Positions 6,323 through 10,733 of a DNA stretch of 10,733 nucleotides are shown piece by piece. The translations under genes were made by a program, and so were the position numbers. This DNA is from Bacillota bacterium. Lineage in GTDB: Bacteria; Bacillota; Clostridia; Acetivibrionales; DSM-1351. Position 1 is the first letter of the stretch. The number at the start of each line of letters is the position of its first letter. The notes beneath the pieces were generated by a model. The model saw only the letters and a program-made list of their open reading frames with translations. It was not told the DNA's origin and did not search any database. The stretch spans positions 1 through 10,733 of the forward strand of contig JAEZIV010000172.1 of NCBI GenBank assembly GCA_023436515.1. The letters are read 5' to 3'.

Positions 6323-7799
6323 ACAGCTCGAGATATACAGCATAATTTTTTTCATAAATACTAGTGTTATTTGAATCTGGTTGGTGAGTTCTGGTTATAA
6401 CAATTGTGCTATCAACCGCCTGTTCAAAGCTCCTGTACAAGCCGGTGCCCACACCTGCCAGTATTGCCGCTCCAAGAGTCGTGGCCGTGTCTGAGGTAGG
6501 AACCTTTATAGTCTTCCCGGTTATATCAGCCTTGATCTGCGTCCACAGACGGCTGTTAGCCGCTCCTCCCATGGCCAAAAGCTCATCAACTCTGACCCCG
6601 GTTTCTTCAGCAGTCTTCATATTGTGTTGGAGTGCAAAGGCGCAGCCCTCCATAACCGCTCTGATCATGTGAGCCCTTGTCTTGTTATAGCTAAGTCCAA
6701 AGAATACTCCCTTTGCATTTTTATCCCACAGAGGAGATCTTTCTCCTGCCATATAAGGCAGGAATATCAAGCCCTCGGAACCTACGGGTATTTTCTCCGC
6801 TTCCTCATCCATTATCTTAAAAGGGCTTTTCCCTGTAGCTTTTCCTTCAGCTTCTTCAAAGGCGCCCAGCTCCTGCTTGAACCATTTGATAGCTCCGCCT
6901 CCGCCCACGGTACCACCTTGCAGCAACCACAGCTCAGGAACTACATGATATCCCAGAATAAGCTTGGGGTGAGCAACTGCAGAGTCAACACAGATGCTCA
7001 TGCCACCTGCCTGACCTCCCTGCTCCTGCGTCTGACCTACCTTTATCGCACCTGCTCCGAGAGTACCACAGCAAGCATCCAGACCTCCGGCAACTACGGG
7101 GGTACCTTTGCAGAGTCCGGTTTTCGAAGCTGCTTCACCTGTTACCTGTCCAATTACTTGGTGACATTGATATATCTCGGGAAGCTTTTCTCTGTCAAAG
7201 CCCAGCTCTTCACAGAAGTCATCCTCCCATTTACCTTCCTTCATATTGAAGGAGTGTATTCCATAGCCCTGAGATTTGTCCTGAGTGATTTCTCCGGTAA
7301 GCCTGAAGGCAATAAAGCTGTTGCTTTGCAGGAATTTATATGTTGAATTGTATACTTCGGGCATGTGTTTTTTAAACCATAAAAATTTAGGAGTAGAGTA
7401 TGTGGGCTCAAAGCCATTGCCGCTCAATTCAAAAATCTTGTTAAAACCCACTCTCTCTACTGTTTCCCTGCAAATATCACCAGCCCTTGTATCCATCCAG
7501 ATGGGAGTATTGTGCAAAACCCTGCCGGCCTTATCTATGGGTATGGCAGACCAGCTCTGCCCGTCAATTCCTATCCCGGCAATCTGTGCGGGATCCACTT
7601 TCCCTTCGGCTATGGCTTCCCTGATGGCTGCGCAGACACTTTCCCACCACTCGTCAGGGTTCTGTTCAACATAACCCAGGGCAGGATAATATACCTTGTA
7701 CTCCTTTGTTGACTGTGAAATAACCGTCCCCTGGAGGTCAAATACTGCAACCTTACAGGCAGAGGTTCCGATATCAATTCCTAACAGCAGCTTTTCCAT
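6288..7799 (-). CDS. FGGY-family carbohydrate kinase, xylulokinase-like
   Basis: This cytoplasmic kinase transfers phosphate from ATP to a sugar, probably a ketose. The 503 residues are the normal length for xylulokinase-type FGGY enzymes. The N-terminal phosphate-1 motif is LLLGIDIGTSACKVAVFD, followed by GIGIDGQSWSAIPID and the sugar-binding IWMDTRAGD. The expected catalytic base is Asp241 in VAGGLDACCGTLGAG. The C-terminal half has GLIFLPYMAGERSPLWD, RAVMEGCAFAL and the adenosine-binding LLAMGGAANSRLWTQIKADITG. Oddly, the phosphate-2 region that usually reads GTS is QEQGGQAGGMS. The start at 7799 was chosen because GGAG lies six bases before it and it begins directly with MEKLLLGID; an ATG at 7817 has no good site. 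It is the first gene of the operon, with an operator 65 bases upstream. Xylulose, ribulose, fuculose or tagatose are all possible substrates. Confidence 0.9.
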   Translation of the reverse strand: MEKLLLGIDIGTSACKVAVFDLQGTVISQSTKEYKVYYPALGYVEQNPDEWWESVCAAIREAIAEGKVDPAQIAGIGIDGQSWSAIPIDKAGRVLHNTPIWMDTRAGDICRETVERVGFNKIFELSGNGFEPTYSTPKFLWFKKHMPEVYNSTYKFLQSNSFIAFRLTGEITQDKSQGYGIHSFNMKEGKWEDDFCEELGFDREKLPEIYQCHQVIGQVTGEAASKTGLCKGTPVVAGGLDACCGTLGAGAIKVGQTQEQGGQAGGMSICVDSAVAHPKLILGYHVVPELWLLQGGTVGGGGAIKWFKQELGAFEEAEGKATGKSPFKIMDEEAEKIPVGSEGLIFLPYMAGERSPLWDKNAKGVFFGLSYNKTRAHMIRAVMEGCAFALQHNMKTAEETGVRVDELLAMGGAANSRLWTQIKADITGKTIKVPTSDTATTLGAAILAGVGTGLYRSFEQAVDSTIVITRTHQPDSNNTSIYEKNYAVYLELYEKLKDTMQKI

Positions 7800-7815
7800 A
7801 CATATCTCCATTTCC

Positions 7816-7840
7816 AAAACGGCGAATGATATGCCGTTTC
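7816..7840 (-). promoter_or_regulatory. inverted repeat in the kinase leader
   Basis: The arms AAACGGC (7817-7823) and GCCGTTT (7833-7839) are perfect complements around nine bases, and in minus-strand RNA a G-U pair at 7840/7816 would extend the stem. It lies a few bases before the kinase GGAG site, so it could modulate translation or protect the 5' end. The outer halves AAACG and CGTTT also resemble separated operator halves. The minus strand carries a -10-like TATCAT in the loop (7826-7831) without a good -35. Confidence 0.5.
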
Positions 7841-7863
7841 ATGATTATTTGCTTCTTAAGCGC

Positions 7864-7873
7864 GAAACGTTTA
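7864..7873. promoter_or_regulatory. LacI-family operator before the kinase operon
   Basis: The site GAAACGTTTA has the eight-base perfect palindrome AAACGTTT with the central CG step usual for LacI-family operators. The same ten bases recur before the lacI gene at 8974-8983. It lies 65 bases upstream of the kinase start and just after the lacI stop. It does not fit the CcpA cre pattern, which needs one more base between the AA and CG. No clear promoter with both boxes could be placed next to it; an AATAAT at 7844-7849 is the best -10 candidate. The link to the neighbouring repressor is inference from repeat and position. Confidence 0.7.
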
Positions 7874-7883
7874 ACCCTAATTC

Positions 7884-7929
7884 AAAAAAATATTGAGATG
7901 TTTGGCTTACCGCTATTTAGCCAAGCCAA
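7884..7929 (-). terminator. possible weak terminator after lacI
   Basis: In minus-strand RNA the arms TTGGCTT (7929-7923) and AAGCCAA (7908-7902) can pair around 14 bases. Seven T residues follow at 7890-7884, but only after an 11-base gap. The inner part, GCTAAATAGC, is a short palindrome. It lies 25 bases after the lacI stop and before the operator. It may separate lacI from the operon only partly, so some read-through is likely. Confidence 0.35.
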
Positions 7930-7953
7930 CCTCTCGAAAATTTTTTCATATTT

Positions 7954-8973
7954 CTAAAGCTTCCTTACAGAATCCTTTAGGATCAACTCTGTTTTGAGGC
8001 GCAGCATTGAAGGGAAGTTTGTCATATCCCCCTTCAATCTCCTTAACAGCGTATTGGCAGCAGCTTCACCTATTTGCTGCACAGGCTGCATAACAATGGA
8101 TAGTGGGGGTTTAACCACCTTTGCCAGCTGCAGATTGTCAAAACCGATAAAGGATATGTCGTCAGGTATTTTTATGTCGCTTTCATTAATCGCCATTATA
8201 GCACCGAGAGTCATTTCATAATTTGTAACCAGAATGGCTGTGGGAGGCTCCTCCATTTTAATCAATTCCTTAAGTAGGTTATAGCCGCTTTCCACACGAT
8301 AATCCCCATGCTTTATCAGTTCATTTTCGATGGTCATATTGTAGTCCTCGTGGACTCTTTTATAGCCTTTAAGTCGTTCCTGAGCTGTGTAAATATCCTC
8401 AGGCCCGCAAATAACACCTATTCTTTTATGTCCGCAGATAATTAATTGCTCCACCGCATTATAAGAGGCATTCAGATTGTCTACAAGGACAGTATCGCAT
8501 TCCACACCCTTTAATGCTCTGTCTATAAGCACTACCGGAATATTTCGGCCTATCACCGAATTTATTGCCTCCAGGTCATTGCCCATGGGCATTGTAATAA
8601 TACCATCAACCATCTTTTTCAATAAAAATTCAAGCTTTTGCTTTTCTAAATTTTTATCTTCCTTGTAGTCACATATTATTGTACTATAACCGTTTTTTAT
8701 CAAAACGCTTTCAATTTCAGATAAAATACTTGTGAAAAATATGTTTTCCAGACTTGGAATCAATAGGCCTATGGTCATTGTCTTATTTGTCTTAAGACCT
8801 CTTGCTATTTCATTTACCTCAAAACCCAGCTCCTTTATTGTTTTATCAATAATAAGCCGGTTTTCCTCAAGGACATTGCCTCCATTTATGTATTTTGATA
8901 TTGTCGCTATTGAAAGTCCAGCTTTTCTGGCAACATCCTTCATCGTAACTGAAATAAAATCACCTTCTATCAT
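7954..8973 (-). CDS. LacI-family transcriptional repressor of the sugar operon
   Basis: This 339-residue DNA-binding regulator has an N-terminal helix-turn-helix, MKDVARKAGLSIATISKYING (residues 11-31), a hinge helix around NEIARGLKTNKT, and a periplasmic-binding-protein-like sensor domain from TIGLLIPSLENIFF to the end. It includes VLIDRAL, HKRIGVICG, AILVTNYEMTLGA and ISFIGFDN as usual for the family. The effector is probably a sugar or sugar phosphate made by the adjacent operon. The start is uncertain. The ATG at 8973 directly abuts the operator and lacks a ribosome binding site. The ATG at 8943 (329 residues) begins at the helix-turn-helix but also lacks a well-placed site. A GAAGGTG lies five bases before an in-frame ATT at 8955, which would give ISVTMKDVAR, the usual family beginning. 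It has its own promoter and operator, so it is probably autoregulated. Confidence 0.92.
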   Translation of the reverse strand: MIEGDFISVTMKDVARKAGLSIATISKYINGGNVLEENRLIIDKTIKELGFEVNEIARGLKTNKTMTIGLLIPSLENIFFTSILSEIESVLIKNGYSTIICDYKEDKNLEKQKLEFLLKKMVDGIITMPMGNDLEAINSVIGRNIPVVLIDRALKGVECDTVLVDNLNASYNAVEQLIICGHKRIGVICGPEDIYTAQERLKGYKRVHEDYNMTIENELIKHGDYRVESGYNLLKELIKMEEPPTAILVTNYEMTLGAIMAINESDIKIPDDISFIGFDNLQLAKVVKPPLSIVMQPVQQIGEAAANTLLRRLKGDMTNFPSMLRLKTELILKDSVRKL

Positions 8974-8983
8974 GAAACGTTTA
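8974..8983. promoter_or_regulatory. LacI-family operator before lacI (autoregulation)
   Basis: The ten bases GAAACGTTTA are identical to the site at 7864-7873, and flanking bases differ. It lies just downstream of the lacI promoter -10 box, within the expected first 15 transcribed bases, so bound repressor would block transcription. It directly abuts the first possible lacI start codon. Confidence 0.7.
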
Positions 8984-8994
8984 GCTATATGTTT

Positions 8995-9023
8995 ATAGTA
9001 GCAAATGGGTTTTAAAAAGTCAA
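8995..9023 (-). promoter_or_regulatory. sigma-A type promoter of lacI
   Basis: On the minus strand there is TTGACT (9023-9018), which matches five of six bases of the -35 consensus, then exactly 17 bases, then TACTAT (9000-8995), which matches four of six bases of the -10 box. Transcription would start near 8988, a few bases before the operator. It lies in the 83-base gap after the response regulator gene, so lacI need not depend on that gene's transcript. Confidence 0.65.
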
Positions 9024-9056
9024 CAAAATAAATGAACTATATAACGGAAGTCTACC

Positions 9057-10688
9057 TCAAAGCATATTAAGCTTTTCACGGTAATCAGTTGGGTTTATAC
9101 CCACTATTTTCTTAAAGGCGGTACTGAAGTAGTAGGCATCTCTGTAGCCTACCTTATCTGCTATTTCGTAAATTTTCATATCGGTACTCTTTAATAGATT
9201 CTTTGCCTTTTGTATTCTTAGATTTGACAGGTAGTCTATAAATTTTTGTCCTATATAGTCATTAAACAATACACTCAGATAGCCCGAGCTGATGCCGAAG
9301 TCCTTTGATATACTGGTAAGTGTTATGTTGTTGACGTAATTGCAATCCACATACTCCTTAACCTTGGCAATCAAATTTTCATTTCTGTTGCTGCGCTTTT
9401 GAGTAATATATTCGTTTACCCTGGAGAAGAAGCTCATAAACCATTCCTCAAGCTGAATCAAATTGTCTATTTCCTTTACATCAAAATGTAAGCTGAAATC
9501 CTCTCCCATTATTTCAAAAACATTAAAGCCTAACTCATTAATTGTTTTGCAGGATAAGAGCATTATATTATAAATGACTGTATTGATTGTATCCAGCTCC
9601 AGCTTGGAATTCTTGATCTGGGTAATTATTTCTACAATGTCCTTCTTTATTTCATCGTAGGCACCAACCTTCAGGTCATCATATAGCTTGGTTTCTACAA
9701 GGATGTGAAGCTGTCTACTGTACACCTTGTTACCGAGGTTAAGGTCACTGAATTTATAGACTATACCTCTGCCGTAAACACAGCTCAGCATAGCCGCAGA
9801 GCATGCCTCCCTGTAGGATACATGGGTATGTGCTAGGTTCTGATAGGTATTCCCGATGCCGATGGTAATGCCAAAGCCCAGCTCCTTTCTGCTTGACTCG
9901 ATGAGGGCCTCCACCACAGGCGTAAAGGTGTCAAAATCCTGAAATACTGCTATAACAAGCTGGTCTATTTTGTAATTTACCACTGTGTATACCGGAGTAA
10001 AAACGGTTGATATGTTATTCATATCGTATTCCAGAAGAAACTTTGTAACATAATTAAAAAGCGACAGATTGAATATGTATTTCTGCTCTTCATTCTCGTC
10101 CTTCATCAATTCCGTAAAGTTGTCAATATTTACGGCAGCAATAAAGAATTCCCTGTTTTTCATGAAGGACATCTCAAGATAATCCAGTGAATTATCTATA
10201 TCACCTACAAAATTATTTCCCAGCAGATCATTTAATAGCTTTTCCTGCAAAACCTTCCTGTTTTCACGGAGCTTTTTCCTAAGATTCTCCACCTCAATAC
10301 GCTCGCTGCGCTCCCTGTGAATCTCCTCAATAAGCTTTTTCACTATTTCCAGCAAGTCCTTGGATTTAAAGGGCTTAAGTATATAATCATTAACGTTTAG
10401 CTTTACAGATTCCTTTGCATATTCAAACTCTGCATAGGCGGTTATTATAACGGTTTTTATATGCTTAGTTAGACCCTTTACTTCTCTGATTAACTCAATG
10501 CCGCTCATTCTAGGCATTTGTATGTCAGTTATCAATATATCCACCGTGTGATTTTTTACTATCTCCAGGGCCTCTATTCCATCTGAGGCTTGGAATACCT
10601 CTTCAAAACCGTTTTCCTTCCAGTTAATGTTTTGAAGTATTTTGTTTCTTATCATTTCTTCATCTTCTACTACCAGCAGCTTTAACAT
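9057..10688 (-). CDS. YesN-type response regulator: receiver, degenerate GGDEF-like middle, AraC DNA-binding domain
   Basis: This 543-residue two-component regulator is phosphorylated by a membrane histidine kinase. The receiver (residues 1-120) shows the acidic pair in VVEDEE, the phosphoacceptor Asp55 in ILITDIQMPRMSG, a Thr in VIITAYA and Lys105 in YILKPF. A charged helix (about 120-150) leads to a long middle region. Its strands FFIAAVNIDNF and GFGITIGIG plus the helix THVSYREACSAAMLSC resemble the degenerate GGDEF-like domain found in many YesN proteins. The C-terminus (about 435-543) is an AraC pair of helix-turn-helices, with ITLTSISKDFGISSGYLSVLF and KIYEIADKVGYRDAYYFSTAF ending in NPTDYREKL. 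The ATG at 10688 has GGAGG five bases upstream; an in-frame ATG at 10700 lies inside that site's context and was rejected. The sensor kinase gene is probably just outside the window. Such systems often control sugar uptake genes. Confidence 0.93.
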   Translation of the reverse strand: MLKLLVVEDEEMIRNKILQNINWKENGFEEVFQASDGIEALEIVKNHTVDILITDIQMPRMSGIELIREVKGLTKHIKTVIITAYAEFEYAKESVKLNVNDYILKPFKSKDLLEIVKKLIEEIHRERSERIEVENLRKKLRENRKVLQEKLLNDLLGNNFVGDIDNSLDYLEMSFMKNREFFIAAVNIDNFTELMKDENEEQKYIFNLSLFNYVTKFLLEYDMNNISTVFTPVYTVVNYKIDQLVIAVFQDFDTFTPVVEALIESSRKELGFGITIGIGNTYQNLAHTHVSYREACSAAMLSCVYGRGIVYKFSDLNLGNKVYSRQLHILVETKLYDDLKVGAYDEIKKDIVEIITQIKNSKLELDTINTVIYNIMLLSCKTINELGFNVFEIMGEDFSLHFDVKEIDNLIQLEEWFMSFFSRVNEYITQKRSNRNENLIAKVKEYVDCNYVNNITLTSISKDFGISSGYLSVLFNDYIGQKFIDYLSNLRIQKAKNLLKSTDMKIYEIADKVGYRDAYYFSTAFKKIVGINPTDYREKLNML

Positions 10689-10701
10689 ATTAACCTCCAT
10701 T

Positions 10702-10719
10702 TCGCCGCTACCGCGGCGA
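10702..10719 (-). promoter_or_regulatory. GC-rich hairpin before the response regulator's ribosome binding site
   Basis: The arms TCGCCGC and GCGGCGA are perfect seven-base complements around a four-base loop, in otherwise AT-rich DNA. In minus-strand RNA the stem ends five bases before the GGAGG site. No T-run follows on either strand, so it is not a simple terminator. It may mark an RNA processing or stability element between an upstream gene and this one. Confidence 0.5.
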
Positions 10720-10733
10720 CATAAACAGTAATG

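Noticed and set aside
7859..7878. CcpA catabolite-response element at the operator
   Set aside because: The cre pattern needs TG-N-AA-N-CG spacing; here the bases run GAAACG with one base too few, and the flanks do not match, so a local LacI operator is the simpler reading.
1..10733. CRISPR array, transposase, phage or tRNA genes
   Set aside because: No repeated spacer pattern, transposase motif, terminal inverted repeat or tRNA cloverleaf was seen by eye on either strand.

Overview
The window looks like chromosomal DNA of a low-G+C Gram-positive bacterium, most likely a Clostridia-type firmicute. The reasons are the AT-rich base composition, strong GGAGG-type ribosome binding sites before most genes, a YesN-type (receiver plus AraC) response regulator and a LacI-type local regulator. 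The genus cannot be fixed from the sequence. No rRNA, tRNA, CRISPR array, insertion sequence or phage gene was seen. No stretch over 300 bases lacks a gene.

Layout. On the left edge a tRNA-dihydrouridine synthase gene (plus strand, 5' end cut off by the window) runs into a convergent 12-helix MFS transporter gene, and the two coding ends overlap by 67 bases. Everything else is on the minus strand, so it is read from right to left. At the right edge is a response regulator gene with a GC-rich hairpin just before its ribosome binding site. Next comes a lacI-family gene with a recognisable promoter and an operator. After that is a five-gene sugar operon: FGGY carbohydrate kinase, GatD-like zinc polyol dehydrogenase, GatZ/KbaZ-family protein, aldo/keto reductase and FucU/RbsD-type mutarotase. 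The operon closes with a rho-independent terminator, and the MFS gene follows on the same strand.

How the genes may work together. The 10-mer GAAACGTTTA (palindromic core AAACGTTT) occurs once before lacI and once before the kinase gene. This suggests that the LacI protein represses both its own gene and the operon and is released by a sugar or sugar phosphate. The enzyme set is unusual. It contains a mutarotase (acts on an aldose), an NAD(P)H-type aldose reductase, a polyol dehydrogenase, a GatZ-family protein without its GatY/KbaY aldolase partner, and a ketose kinase. It contains no aldose isomerase, no aldolase and no PTS. A consistent reading, which is inference, is an oxidoreductive route: aldose to polyol to ketose, then possible C4 epimerisation by the GatZ-like protein, then phosphorylation. 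D-galactose via galactitol and tagatose to fructose, and L-arabinose via arabitol and L-ribulose to D-xylulose, both fit chemically. This is the best candidate for something not yet described in the window.

Smaller oddities are a tandem copy of the last codons of the kinase gene in the kinase-gatD gap, an inverted repeat in the kinase leader, an altered phosphate-2 motif in the kinase, and an awkward lacI start codon that abuts the operator.
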